Both the position numbers and the translations under genes were made by a program. This document shows positions 9,936 to 18,858 of a DNA stretch of 64,000 nucleotides, piece after piece (the first letter of the stretch is position 1; each line of letters opens with the position of its first letter). Source of the stretch: Roseibium porphyridii (GTDB taxonomy: Bacteria; Pseudomonadota; Alphaproteobacteria; Rhizobiales; Stappiaceae); the NCBI RefSeq assembly GCF_026191725.2, contig NZ_CP120863.1, positions 4,878,001 through 4,942,000 of the forward strand. Direction: 5' to 3'. The notes under the pieces are model-generated. The model saw nothing but the letters and a program-made list of their open reading frames with translations, was not told the origin of the DNA and searched no databases.

Positions 9936-11132
9936 GTGCGACGGCGCTCTCAATCATTTCCGATTTTCACACTGGCTATCTTGTGGCTGGTCGGCTGGAC
10001 ACTGCGTGTGCCGGTTTTGGCCACGCCTCCTTTGGCAACCCGTATTGCGGAATCCTATGGATTGGAAGCTATGGGTATCGGAGCTTTGACCATGCTGCCT
10101 GTGGTCGCCATTGCCTTTGGCGCGATTCCCGCGACACTTCTGATCGGACGCTTCGGTTTGAAAGCTGCAATTATTTTTGGCGTCTTGCTGATGGCGGTGG
10201 CGTCCACCGCACGCGGATATGCGCCTTCGAGTCTGATGCTTTTTGCGGTTTCTGTTCTTATGGGATTTGGCGTTGCCTTATTCCAAACTGCTTTACCTGC
10301 GGCGACCAGAGTGTGGACGCCCGGTCACATTGCACTCGGCAATGCCGTATACCTGAACGGTATGATGGTTGGGGAAGTGTCTGGGGCTGGATTGACCTTG
10401 CCTTTGGTACTGCCACTGGCCGGAGAAGATTGGCGCATGGCATTGTTTTTGTGGTCTGTTCCCATCTTGCTTATTTCGTTGGCCGTGACATTCGTACGAA
10501 CACCCAAAGATACCAATACTGCGCCCAAAGCCGGTGTGAAGGATCTGGCATCGACTGCATCGTTGCCAAACTGGAACGACACCCGCGTATGGCAATTTGG
10601 TTTGCTTCTTGCCGGATCGGTTGTCCTGTTCTTTGTCATCAACTCTTATTTTGGCGTGATACTGGATGCACGAGGTGAGCGCGAAGCACTTGCCTGGTTA
10701 CTGTTGCTCTATAATGCAACACCCTTGATGGCTTCTTTCGTAGTGTTGGCAAGTCCAGGTTGGATTGGCAGGCGGAGGCCGATAGCGGCATCTGCCGGAT
10801 TGGCCGTGATTGGACTTGCTCTATTTACCTTCCTCTCCGGATGGGCTTCTTGGTTGGGTGCTCTGCTCACTGGGTTCGCAGCATCGGTGGAACTCATCCT
10901 ATTGGTATCGCTGCCAGCCGTCATTGCAAAAGGAAGAGCTGTCACGCAGCTGACTGCGGGAATGACTTTGATCGGCTACGGCATTGCATTTCCACTGCCT
11001 ATGATAGGTGGCTGGTTCGCTGAACACCTTGGCTGGCTGGAAATCTCTCTGATCCCGTCCTTGGTGTTCGGGGTTGCCGTTCTGATCCTGGCAGGAGAGC
11101 GCCGGTTTCCCACCTACATCTGGGCACGATAA
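9936..11132 (+). CDS. MFS transporter, CynX/NimT-like
   Basis: A 398-residue major facilitator superfamily protein with about twelve hydrophobic segments. The MFS loop signature is seen in reduced form as IGRFGLKAAII between helices 2 and 3. The overall pattern (WTLRVPVLATPPLATRIAESYGL at the start, TALPAATRVW in helix 4-5) resembles the CynX/NimT group of small-anion or nitroimidazole exporters. Start chosen at GTG 9936 because AGAGGAG at 9923-9929 sits 6 bases ahead; a TTG at 9885 has no such site. Probably controlled by the divergent LysR protein. Confidence 0.85.
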   Translation: MRRRSQSFPIFTLAILWLVGWTLRVPVLATPPLATRIAESYGLEAMGIGALTMLPVVAIAFGAIPATLLIGRFGLKAAIIFGVLLMAVASTARGYAPSSLMLFAVSVLMGFGVALFQTALPAATRVWTPGHIALGNAVYLNGMMVGEVSGAGLTLPLVLPLAGEDWRMALFLWSVPILLISLAVTFVRTPKDTNTAPKAGVKDLASTASLPNWNDTRVWQFGLLLAGSVVLFFVINSYFGVILDARGEREALAWLLLLYNATPLMASFVVLASPGWIGRRRPIAASAGLAVIGLALFTFLSGWASWLGALLTGFAASVELILLVSLPAVIAKGRAVTQLTAGMTLIGYGIAFPLPMIGGWFAEHLGWLEISLIPSLVFGVAVLILAGERRFPTYIWAR

Positions 11133-11400
11133 GTGACGCTAGCGGTCTAAAGTGGTCGATGACCAAGCGACGACCAAGGTTGCCATTGTCCGCAGTTCGG
11201 CCGTTTGACACAATCGCGACGAGCGCCTGACCTCGGCAGGTAAGAGTGAAGCAGTTAGGGTCCTGTGCTGGCTGCAGTACAATCTGACACCCCAACAACA
11301 ACGAATGGCAAGCGCAGTGCGAAACGGACCTTCAGCCTTACTGCGGAAAACGACTTTTCCCCCAGACGGGCACATGGTCTAACCCTGCGCGTGACCTCTT

Positions 11401-12702
11401 CTATGCCAAGCTGTAGATGTCCACAGGCTCGCTGATACCCCGCACATCGACCTGGCCGACTTTCAAGAGACCGCTCTCATTGGCCCCTTCAACTGTCGTC
11501 CCAGACACCAGGATCAACGTTCCCTGCTCCTTGTTCAATGCTTCTAGGCGCGAGGCGAGATTGACCGCCTCACCATAGACGGTATAGGCAGCCCGACCCC
11601 CACCACCGACATTTCCAGCAATCACGGGGCCAGTGCTTACACCCACCCGAATCTCCAACCTCTCGCCTGCAAACGTGGTAGATTGTACCAGCTTCAATAG
11701 ATCGACAGCGGCATCGATCCCATGTTGTCTGTGCTCCGGATCTTCTGCGGGCACGTTGAAGGTAGCAAGCACAGCATCGCCGATAAACTGGGTCACGACC
11801 CCGTTGTGCGTGCCGATCACTTCAGAGGCGGCTTCGAAGTAGGCGTTGAAAGTATCAACAATAGCCTGCGCTCCTTTGGTCTCGGTCAGCGCCGTGAACC
11901 CCGCCACGTCCGCAATGAGAACCGTTGCTTCCCTTTCCACCGGGGCCAGTGATCCTTCATGCTGGATCATGGAATCGGCAACCGCTTTGGGGACAAAACG
12001 GCCGAACAATTGCGAAATCGACGCAACGCCCCGTTCCGCCTCCAATTGGCGAAGAACAACACCACGTGCCCGTCGCATGACGATGGCAATGAGCGTTGCC
12101 ACGACGAAAAAGATCGTAGCCTCTTGCAACCGCGTGCCCGAGGCCGCGAAATCTACGTCCAGAAAGACGGCGAGAAATTCTTCCGGCGTTGGATCCATCG
12201 GGATATCACCCCATTCCAAAATCCGCTCCATTCCCGAGCGAATGTACAGAAATGCCGCCATCCATCCGACCGCGCCCGCCACCCCCGACCAGAAAACAAG
12301 GCCCGGTGAAAAACTGAACGCGGCAACGGCCAGTATGAGAAAATAGAAGTGGAACACTTGAAACCGGAAGATCATTACCTGCGGAACCTGACTTACAGGT
12401 TCGGCGGGCAGGAAGGCCACTGCTGCACTCAGCAAGAAAATATCGATGGTGACAAAGACGTATTTCACCCAGGGCCGGTCAATGGACGATCCGATAATGC
12501 GGAAATGAAGCAGCCCGAGCGCTACGAATACCAAACCGCCAAGGATAAAGTCCGGCGCCCGTTCGGCACCGCGGGTGAGCGCCATAAAGGTCGCAACGAA
12601 CACGACCGTAATGATCCTGCCCTTGATGGCCAGCTTCAATCCCGCCTGCTCGGCAGCGTAGAACATCTGGTCGGATTCTGTCTCTTTGGTGTCGCTGTTC
12701 AT
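11401..12702 (-). CDS. Membrane-bound class III adenylate/guanylate cyclase
   Basis: A 433-residue protein with about six membrane segments (residues 30-210) followed by a class III nucleotidyl cyclase domain (about 240-430). Catalytic residues visible: the first metal Asp in VLIADVAGFTALT, the second in QFIGDAVLATFNVP, and the Asn and Arg of the transition state in YGEAVNLASRLE. The usual Asp-Thr after Gly in the last motif is Glu-Ala, and the usual purine-selecting Lys is replaced by Gln, so ATP versus GTP preference is unclear. A short linker (VASISQLFGRFVPKAVADSMIQ) resembles the signal-transmitting helix of these enzymes. ATG 12702 is preferred to one 21 bases upstream. No obvious partner. 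Confidence 0.9.
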   Translation of the reverse strand: MNSDTKETESDQMFYAAEQAGLKLAIKGRIITVVFVATFMALTRGAERAPDFILGGLVFVALGLLHFRIIGSSIDRPWVKYVFVTIDIFLLSAAVAFLPAEPVSQVPQVMIFRFQVFHFYFLILAVAAFSFSPGLVFWSGVAGAVGWMAAFLYIRSGMERILEWGDIPMDPTPEEFLAVFLDVDFAASGTRLQEATIFFVVATLIAIVMRRARGVVLRQLEAERGVASISQLFGRFVPKAVADSMIQHEGSLAPVEREATVLIADVAGFTALTETKGAQAIVDTFNAYFEAASEVIGTHNGVVTQFIGDAVLATFNVPAEDPEHRQHGIDAAVDLLKLVQSTTFAGERLEIRVGVSTGPVIAGNVGGGGRAAYTVYGEAVNLASRLEALNKEQGTLILVSGTTVEGANESGLLKVGQVDVRGISEPVDIYSLA

Positions 12703-13131
12703 GACCCGGAGCATGACCGTCATAAACCAAATTTCAAACTACAAAGTGACTGAGCAATTTCAACGTGTTTCACCTATTGCGTGTTGGCTTCGCCCACAAA
12801 AAGCACTCTGATTGCTATTGTGTGATACGTCCGCTTCCTGCTCGAATTTCAAATTCAGCGCACCGAACCCAAGACCCTCCCTAGGCCCTAACCAGAAGTT
12901 CACCGTACCAAAAACAATACAGCTGCTTTGAACTGTCGTATCGGGCGGGTGTCGGTATTCCCTTTGCTTCTGAAAGCCGTCATTCATCGCAGTCGGATTG
13001 AATTCACAAGTTTGGCGTGGACTAGCCGTTCATTGTGGATCGGATCCACTAAACCTCTTCAGGAGTGCATTTTTCAAAGGCAGGGCGTTCCTGACAATAC
13101 GTAGATGACATATATTGGTCTGGAAGAATGA
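12703..13131. other. Gene-free stretch between cyclase and unknown gene
   Basis: About 430 bases holding the upstream regions of two divergent genes. A 75-codon frame on the reverse strand (12760-12987) has no ribosome-binding site and no recognisable domain. No clear operator or terminator seen. Confidence 0.4.
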
Positions 13132-14016
13132 GTGACCAAACAGAGACCGGAGACTGAAGTGTCACCAAGCAAGGGCCGCGTTGAAAGACTGATTGATGCG
13201 ATAGGCGCAGAGTTCCAGTCTCATCTTATCGACTTGTGGAACACCTCCACGGTGTTTGATATTCAGGATGGCGGCGTTCAAAAGATGATCTCACGCGAAG
13301 CGCCATTTGGCGTCATTGGGATCAAGATCCTGATGCGCAATCCGGGAGAGGTAAATCGTCTTTTTGAGCATCAATGGAATTTCAGCATCGGGATCACCGG
13401 ATGTGAATTCACGCTTTTGGATGTCGATTACCAGAACGACGTTTGGATCGGTGATGTGAATTCCGCCGAATTCGCAGGGCATGAACACATTGCCTACAAA
13501 TCAGTTGAACACATGATTGCCTTTCAGGGCGATGATTACGGCGTCGGAAAAGTCTTCGTCGAAAAAATTGGGGCTCTCTGCCCCAGCCTGCTTGAAAAGC
13601 CACCCTTGTTCTTTCGACTGCCGCGCAGGGCGCCACCCGCCTACAGATTCACGGCAGCACCCAAGGCCGTTCGAGAGGAAGTCGGCCTTTCACCTGATGA
13701 CGGCATGGTCCTGATTGAGGCGATGATCAAGGAACACGGGATTGAACCCTATACGATCCTTCTGTCCGGCCATTCTGATGAAAACTTCTGGCTGGTTGAC
13801 CTCCCTGAAGCGCTTGTCGACCGTTACCAGCATGGCCTGATTGATCCGAGCCTTGGTGAACACCATTCAAATCTCGAGGTTGGGGTTTCCATTACGGCAG
13901 AGGCTCTGAGGAACAAGGTCCGGCAGAAGCCTAACAGCGCAGTGCGTGACAATGGCGTCTTTTTCTCCATGTCCGGAAGCGGTTCTGCGTCAGGTTACTT
14001 GAACGGATTGAATTGA
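13132..14016 (+). CDS. Protein of unknown function, 294 residues
   Basis: I do not recognise this protein. It is soluble-looking, mixed alpha/beta by composition, without signal peptide or membrane segment. Acidic and aromatic-rich blocks such as NRLFEHQWNFSIGITGCEF, VDYQNDVWIGDVNS and DENFWLVDLPEALVDRYQ look like a folded domain rather than chance sequence. The C-terminus ends SGSGSASGYLNGLN. The GTG at 13132 is used here; a second GTG at 13159 has GGAG 7 bases ahead and is an equally good start. It is divergent from the membrane cyclase and stands alone. Confidence 0.7.
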   Translation: MTKQRPETEVSPSKGRVERLIDAIGAEFQSHLIDLWNTSTVFDIQDGGVQKMISREAPFGVIGIKILMRNPGEVNRLFEHQWNFSIGITGCEFTLLDVDYQNDVWIGDVNSAEFAGHEHIAYKSVEHMIAFQGDDYGVGKVFVEKIGALCPSLLEKPPLFFRLPRRAPPAYRFTAAPKAVREEVGLSPDDGMVLIEAMIKEHGIEPYTILLSGHSDENFWLVDLPEALVDRYQHGLIDPSLGEHHSNLEVGVSITAEALRNKVRQKPNSAVRDNGVFFSMSGSGSASGYLNGLN

Positions 14017-14302
14017 TTTTGAGTTGTCTCGGGACATTTTTCGCTGCGAGAAGGCACGCAATTGCCGACTACGTCCACACCAACTCAAAACCGACCTTCG
14101 CTGCGTGTGTACTGAACGGCAAAAATGCACCGCCAATCCAGGCTTAAGCCGATCAATGTTTCAACCAAAAATGTGGCTATGACTTCCCGTTAGAACGAAT
14201 GACCAAGCTGCGGACAAAGTGAGCTTTCGCTGCGGCTACGCTGATGGCTGCTCAGGTGAACGCACCCGGCAAGGATGTGCTCTCCCGTTGTCATTTCAGC
14301 GC

Positions 14303-14740
14303 TTATCTCAGCGCCAGAATGGCGAGACCGACAAAGATCAACGAGATTCCGATCAGTGTTTGTAGAGAAAAGGTCTCTCTGCCAACCATGATGTTCAAGG
14401 CTGCGACCAAAACGAGGCTAGAATAGTTGATCGCTGTGACGATTTCGTCTGAGGCTTTATCGTGGGCCAATTTCAGAGCGGTATAGAAGGATAAGATCGA
14501 GCCTGCGCTTAACACACCAAGCGCGATCAGCCCCCATAGGTTTGCGCCAATGCTTTCGATCACATTCCTTGGCCCATAAACTGAGGCAAGGATTACCGCG
14601 CTGATGCCTATGATCCCCAACCCACGAAAGAGAGTGGCGATTGGTGTTGGTGTATTCCTAAGGACAATTGAACTGACGACAATCAAAGCCGCGCCCAAAA
14701 TAGCTGAAAGAACCGCCCAGCCCAGCCACACTTTGATCAC
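14303..14740 (-). CDS. Half-size EamA/DMT-superfamily membrane protein
   Basis: A 145-residue protein with about five hydrophobic segments matching a single EamA domain, half of the usual ten-helix drug/metabolite transporter; such short forms work as dimers in other families. The start GTG (14738-14740) overlaps the dmeF stop in a GTGA, so translation is coupled to dmeF. This places it third in the dmeR-dmeF operon, under the DmeR operator at 16020-16039. By context it may help export metal or a metal ligand; the sequence alone does not show a substrate. Confidence 0.82.
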   Translation of the reverse strand: MIKVWLGWAVLSAILGAALIVVSSIVLRNTPTPIATLFRGLGIIGISAVILASVYGPRNVIESIGANLWGLIALGVLSAGSILSFYTALKLAHDKASDEIVTAINYSSLVLVAALNIMVGRETFSLQTLIGISLIFVGLAILALR

Positions 14741-15732
14741 GCCGCTTGACCGACTTGGTGCACTTCAACCGTCGTGTGGGACACGTGGTCGATGTGATCC
14801 AGCATCGCCTTGTATTCAGCGACCGTCTTCGGTGTTTCAGATGCAATTGAAGCAATAACCGAGTAGTGACCCGGACCGATTTGCCAGATGTGTAGGTCGG
14901 TGATCCTGTCGCTGCCGTTCTCCACGGCCTTGCGAACTTTAGTCTCGATGTGCCCGCCTTCTGGTACTCGATCCAGTAGCACGCCGCCGGAATCTTTGAT
15001 CAACCCCCAAGACCAGCGCGAAATCACGATCGCTCCAACAATGCCCATAACAGGGTCCGCCCAGAACCAGCCATAGGCGCGACCTAGCAGAAGAGCGACA
15101 ATCGCAAGCACCGACGTGAGAGCATCTGCCAAGACGTGCAGATAGGCGGCTCTCAGATTATTGTCTTGCCCATGCCCATGGTGGTGCTCGTGATGATGTT
15201 CGTGGTGGTGATGGCCGTGACCATGATGATGGTGGTGATGATGATCATCCCTCAGAAGCCACGCGCTTAGAAGGTTCACGATTAGACCGATCACAGCCAC
15301 CATAATCGCTTGATTGAAACTGATCGGGACAGGCTCGACGAGCCTTTGGAAGCTCTCCCAACCGATCAGCAGCGCGATAAGCGCCAAGATCACTGCACTG
15401 GCGAACCCAGCAAGGTCTCCGACTTTGCCAGTGCCGAAGGTGAAAGCACGATTGTTGGCGTTCTTCCGTGCGTAGCGGTAGGCTAGCACAGCGATGAGCA
15501 TGGCAGCAGCATGTGTGGACATGTGCCAGCCGTCGGCAATCAAAGCCATCGAACCGAACCAATGGCCCGCCGTGATCTCCACGACCATCATCGTGGTGGT
15601 TAGAGCGATGACGAACCAAACCCGACGCTCGTTGCGCTTTTGATTGGCACCAAGAAAGACGTGGTCATGTTCAAACATTGCGGTCGCTTGTTGGCCCATT
15701 TCTCCGCCTTCCCGCGCAGTTTCACTCCTCAT
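14737..15732 (-). CDS. dmeF: Cation diffusion facilitator, Co(II)/Ni(II) efflux DmeF type
   Basis: A 331-residue cation diffusion facilitator that exports divalent metal against protons through the inner membrane. Six membrane segments, with the metal-site motifs ADGWHMSTHAA in helix 2 and HVLADALTSV in helix 5. Between helices 4 and 5 lies a His-rich loop of some 25 residues (15170-15250), typical of DmeF proteins for cobalt and nickel. The C-terminal cytosolic domain begins near residue 250. The start ATG overlaps the dmeR stop (ATGA at 15729-15732), and its own stop overlaps the next gene. Cobalt/nickel is inferred from dmeR and the loop; zinc cannot be excluded. Confidence 0.92.
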   Translation of the reverse strand: MRSETAREGGEMGQQATAMFEHDHVFLGANQKRNERRVWFVIALTTTMMVVEITAGHWFGSMALIADGWHMSTHAAAMLIAVLAYRYARKNANNRAFTFGTGKVGDLAGFASAVILALIALLIGWESFQRLVEPVPISFNQAIMVAVIGLIVNLLSAWLLRDDHHHHHHHGHGHHHHEHHHEHHHGHGQDNNLRAAYLHVLADALTSVLAIVALLLGRAYGWFWADPVMGIVGAIVISRWSWGLIKDSGGVLLDRVPEGGHIETKVRKAVENGSDRITDLHIWQIGPGHYSVIASIASETPKTVAEYKAMLDHIDHVSHTTVEVHQVGQAA

Positions 15733-16001
15733 TTGAGGTACGACTTCAAAATCTGGATCATCTCTTCCGCGCCTTGTTCGCGGGAGGCATCGTCAGCGGC
15801 CCCAACAACATGACTGCGGAGATGTTCTTCGAAGACTTCGTTGGTCAGACCGGTCATGGCTCCACGAATGGAAGCAATCTGGCGGAGCACTTCGGCGCAA
15901 TCGGCATCCGCCTCTAGCGCGCGCTCAACCCCTTCGACTTGGCCTTTGATGCGCCGAAGACGTGCGATGAGCTTTGAATTGTCGCGGCTGAGATGACTCA
16001 T
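15729..16001 (-). CDS. dmeR: Metal-sensing repressor, CsoR/RcnR family, DmeR type
   Basis: A 90-residue all-helical regulator of the RcnR/CsoR/FrmR family. The N-terminal helix LIARLRRIKGQVEGVERALE carries the DNA-contacting basic residues; DCAEVLRQIASIRGAMTGL holds the Cys of the metal site; the HLRSHVV segment holds further His ligands. In RcnR and DmeR, nickel or cobalt binding releases DNA. It is first in the operon, with the operator only 18 bases ahead of its start, so it represses itself, dmeF and the EamA gene. Confidence 0.93.
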   Translation of the reverse strand: MSHLSRDNSKLIARLRRIKGQVEGVERALEADADCAEVLRQIASIRGAMTGLTNEVFEEHLRSHVVGAADDASREQGAEEMIQILKSYLK

Positions 16002-16019
16002 AGCCTCGCTCCACAGATA

Positions 16020-16039
16020 TAGTATAGGGGGGTATACTA
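16020..16039. promoter_or_regulatory. DmeR operator: inverted repeat around a six-G tract
   Basis: Perfect 7-base arms TAGTATA and TATACTA flank exactly six G, 18 bases before the dmeR start. This is the pattern described for RcnR/DmeR binding sites, in which the G tract forces A-form-like DNA. The reverse-strand TATACT within it may be the -10 box, so binding would block RNA polymerase. Confidence 0.9.
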
Positions 16040-16164
16040 ATTATTTGCAGAAAAGCAAGCGAGTCGGTTGAGGGTTGAGAACTGCCAATGTCGAGAAGCC
16101 GCCTTTCGTTGATAGTGCAGCATGCGGTAAGTTGGGATCAAACTGGCTGTTTGCTGCAAATGAC

Positions 16165-16324
16165 TCAAACGTCCGCTTCAACGGTGATGCCATCTATCTC
16201 GGCCTTCATCGTGATAGGATCCTCGATCAGCGGTTTTTCATCCGGTCGAGACAACACACCAAAGCTTCCAGGACATCTTCGTGGTACAGGTCTTCCACGA
16301 CGTCCTCGACGCAACGCTTGTGCG
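16165..16324 (-). pseudogene. Possible frameshifted coding remnant
   Basis: On the reverse strand, one frame reads HKRCVEDVVEDLYHEDVLEAL and the neighbouring frame continues SRPDEKPLIEDPITMKAEID to a stop at 16165. Both parts look protein-like in composition and would join with a single frameshift near 16255. No family recognised. It lies directly behind the VOC gene. It may be a decayed gene end or coincidence. Confidence 0.25.
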
Positions 16325-16708
16325 TTAGGATGCCCCGGGTGCAGTCTCTCGAAAGAGAACTTCAACATTGTGCCCATCCGGATCAAACACAAACGCGGCG
16401 TAGTAGCCAGGTGCGTAGTGGTCCCGATACCCTGGCTTACCGTTACAGACGCCACCCCCGGCAATTGCGCCATCATAGGCTTTCTGAACAGCCTCTTTGT
16501 CTGGCGCTCTGAAACAAATATGAATTTTGGGTTGAGTCGGCGCGCCCTTGGTAATCAAAAACTGAACGATACCTTCATTTTCTACACCAAGTTCACCGAG
16601 TTCCTCGTCCAAGAAGGCTACGTGCGCACCAATTGCTTCGAAAATTGGAACATAAAACCGATGAGCCGCTGAGAAATCGCCTACAGAATACTCGACATGA
16701 TCAAACAT
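16325..16708 (-). CDS. VOC-family protein (glyoxalase/bleomycin resistance fold)
   Basis: A 127-residue protein with the vicinal-oxygen-chelate fold. It begins MFDHVEYSVGDFSAAHRFY (first metal His, substrate-binding strand), has a central PKIHICFRAPDKEAVQKAY and ends with YYAAFVFDPDGHNVEVLFRE, the Asp-Pro-x-Gly-His-x-x-Glu motif. ATG 16708 follows GGAG by 7 bases; a longer frame upstream is not supported. Many such proteins are lactoylglutathione-lyase-like or unknown. Single gene. Confidence 0.88.
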   Translation of the reverse strand: MFDHVEYSVGDFSAAHRFYVPIFEAIGAHVAFLDEELGELGVENEGIVQFLITKGAPTQPKIHICFRAPDKEAVQKAYDGAIAGGGVCNGKPGYRDHYAPGYYAAFVFDPDGHNVEVLFRETAPGAS

Positions 16709-16893
16709 ACGGTGCTCCAAAAGGTCGGCCCCAAAACCAAAGCTAGGCACAAGCGCTTTGGCGGTCAACATTGGCTCACTCCGGCCTTGCCCAACAGCCG
16801 CAGGTGAAAACCAAAGATTACCTGCGCTTGGAGAGCGAAACTGCGGAGAAACTTCCGTTGACAAAACAAACTGAAGAAAGTGCATTTTGAGGA

Positions 16894-17325
16894 ATGCCGA
16901 ATGAAATTGAACATGTTGGCAGCACATCGGTTGATGGCTTGCCCGCAAAGCCAGTCCTTGACATAGCGCTGCTCATAGTGCGGCCAGAACTGCTATCTTT
17001 TCTAGAAAACGCTTTGTGTTCGATTGGCTATTTATACAGGGGAAACAAGGCTGATGAGGGCGGCCATCTGTTTGTCTTCGAAACATCACCCGACGTGCGT
17101 TGCATCCATCACTACGCAATGATTGACGGCGACCCGCAATGGAATGCGTATCTGAGTTTCCGTGACGCTATGAGGGCGAATACTCAACTCTGAGAGCAGT
17201 ATAGTCGTTTAAAGAACCGCCTTGCAGCAGCGCATTCAAATGACCGCGGCAGTTACACTGCCACCAAAGCGAGCTTCATTCAGGAAGTCCTTTCCATGCA
17301 GGAAAGTGACCGGTTGAAGAGTTAA
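16894..17325 (+). pseudogene. grpB-family (UPF0157) pseudogene with an in-frame TGA
   Basis: The frame begins EIEHVGSTSVDGLPAKPVLDI, the GrpB nucleotidyltransferase-fold core, and runs to a TGA at 17191-17193. Immediately after that stop the same frame continues EQYSRLKNRLAAAHSND and KASFIQEVL to a TAA at 17323-17325, the normal GrpB C-terminal helices. The first 30 or so family residues are also missing: an in-frame TGA lies 3 bases before the ATG. So the gene is truncated at its 5' end and broken by a nonsense codon. A translated 99-residue fragment is possible but unlikely to work. Confidence 0.85.
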
Positions 17326-17661
17326 TCTGGACAAAAAACTGACTCTCGCTGAGAATAGCGCCGACGGCAGAAATGCGCCCCAAATCGGACATACGCCGCG
17401 TTGAAGCCTGTGCCTGAAAGCAGATGTTCGTTCGAGACGCACCATGTTTACGAGTTGGGTAGGAGGCGGCCATTCGATCAGTCAGATCGAATGGTAATTT
17501 TGCTTGACGCCTCCGCCGACCAGAGAAGCTTTTCCCGTTGGCCCCGCGACAAGTCTTTTCCCCCACAGGACTAGGCCGACCTCGGGAAGGCTATTGTCCG
17601 GCGTTAAGTTTATCGGAGAGCATAAGCGTTTGAGTAACGGGGCTCTGGTTTGACAACTGTT
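17326..17661. other. Gene-free stretch
   Basis: About 335 bases between the grpB remnant and the amidohydrolase. A 96-codon reverse frame crosses it without ribosome-binding site or recognisable domain. I see no hairpin or promoter that I would defend. Confidence 0.4.
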
Positions 17662-18858
17662 TCAGTTCAACCGGCTGACAGCGTCCGCCATCACACGCAG
17701 GCCGGTTATCAAGTCGGCCTCGTGTGTGTCCTCGGCAAAATCGTGGCTGATACCCTCGATCGACGGAACAAATAGCATCGCTGACGGCATCAACCGCGCC
17801 ATGTTTGAAGCGTCGTGCAAGGCGCCGGACGGCATCTCGCGCCATTTTCCTGGGGCCTGCGCCTCAGCTGCGGCGCTCAAGGCCGCGCGCAAGTTGGCGT
17901 CCATTGGCACCGGCTGCAGCGCCTTGATCGGCACAATTTCAACCTGCATTCCGTGGTCCACGGCAATCTCGGCAACAAGATCGCGAACAAGAGCTTCGAT
18001 CCGGGCCAGCCGATCGTCATCGACATCGCGCCACTGCACGTCGAACACCACTTCACCGGGCACAATGGAGGGTGCATTGGGCCGCAGCTGTATCCTACCA
18101 ATCGTCCAGACTGTGCGCGGTGTTACAGTGTTTCGAAGGCGGTCGTTTAGTGCGGCGTTGAATGCCGACAGCGCTTGAAACGCATCTCTTCGCTGGTGCA
18201 TCAGCGTGGTGCCGGCGTGGTTTTGCTGACCTGTCAGGGTGACCTGCAGTTGCCGGGATCCGACAATGCCGGTGACAACGCCAATCGCCTCGCCTGCGTC
18301 GTGCAGTGTGCTGCCCTGTTCGATATGGAGTTCGATGAAACCCGTGAACTGATTATGTGGAACGAACGCCTCTGCAACATCTGCCATTGAAGACCGCGCA
18401 TCGCGGAAAGAGACGCCGTTCATGTCTGTGAATTCGTCGGCCTCTGCAAGTTGGGTCTTACCTGAATAAATGCTGGATCCGGTCAGCGCGCCAAACCGCC
18501 CTTCTTCATCCTGGAAGTTCACGACTGACACTGGCGGACCACCTGCCTCCTTCGCAGCACGTGCGATCTCCAATGCGACAATGACACCCAATGCCCCATC
18601 CAGCCAGCCCCCTTCGGGTTGGGTATCGGTGTGAGACCCCAAAAGCATGGAGGGAGCATCGGTCAGGCCGAAGACGTTGCCTGCAGGATCCACATGCGGC
18701 GCCAGGCCAGCCGCCTCCAACTGGTTAATCAGCCACTTTCGGGCAGCCACGTCTGGTTCAGAAAACGCCGGACGCACCACTCCCTTGCCCACCCCACTCG
18801 CACCGAAGGAGCGGAGCGTGTGAAGATCTCTCATAAACCTGTCTGGCAGAACGTTCAT
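17662..18858 (-). CDS. Zn-dependent amidohydrolase, carbamoylase/allantoate amidohydrolase family (M20)
   Basis: A 398-residue M20-fold enzyme of the hydantoinase/carbamoylase group that removes a carbamoyl or ureido group from N-carbamoyl amino acids, ureidoglycolate or allantoate. Metal ligands are seen in [19 protein letters not shown] (His, Asp), [10 protein letters not shown] (Glu-Glu), FIELHIEQG (His) and the C-terminal [12 protein letters not shown] (His); [15 protein letters not shown] is the dimer-domain motif. Full length. There are no other hydantoin or purine catabolic genes beside it, so the substrate is open. Confidence 0.9.
   Translation of the reverse strand: MNVLPDRFMRDLHTLRSFGASGVGKGVVRPAFSEPDVAARKWLINQLEAAGLAPHVDPAGNVFGLTDAPSMLLGSHTDTQPEGGWLDGALGVIVALEIARAAKEAGGPPVSVVNFQDEEGRFGALTGSSIYSGKTQLAEADEFTDMNGVSFRDARSSMADVAEAFVPHNQFTGFIELHIEQGSTLHDAGEAIGVVTGIVGSRQLQVTLTGQQNHAGTTLMHQRRDAFQALSAFNAALNDRLRNTVTPRTVWTIGRIQLRPNAPSIVPGEVVFDVQWRDVDDDRLARIEALVRDLVAEIAVDHGMQVEIVPIKALQPVPMDANLRAALSAAAEAQAPGKWREMPSGALHDASNMARLMPSAMLFVPSIEGISHDFAEDTHEADLITGLRVMADAVSRLN

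Noticed and set aside
12760..12987. 75-codon reverse frame upstream of the cyclase
   Set aside because: No start signal, no domain, lies in the probable promoter region.
15170..15250. Simple CAT/CAC triplet repeat, possible microsatellite
   Set aside because: It encodes the His-rich loop of DmeF, a known family feature, so it is protein-coding rather than a separate repeat element.
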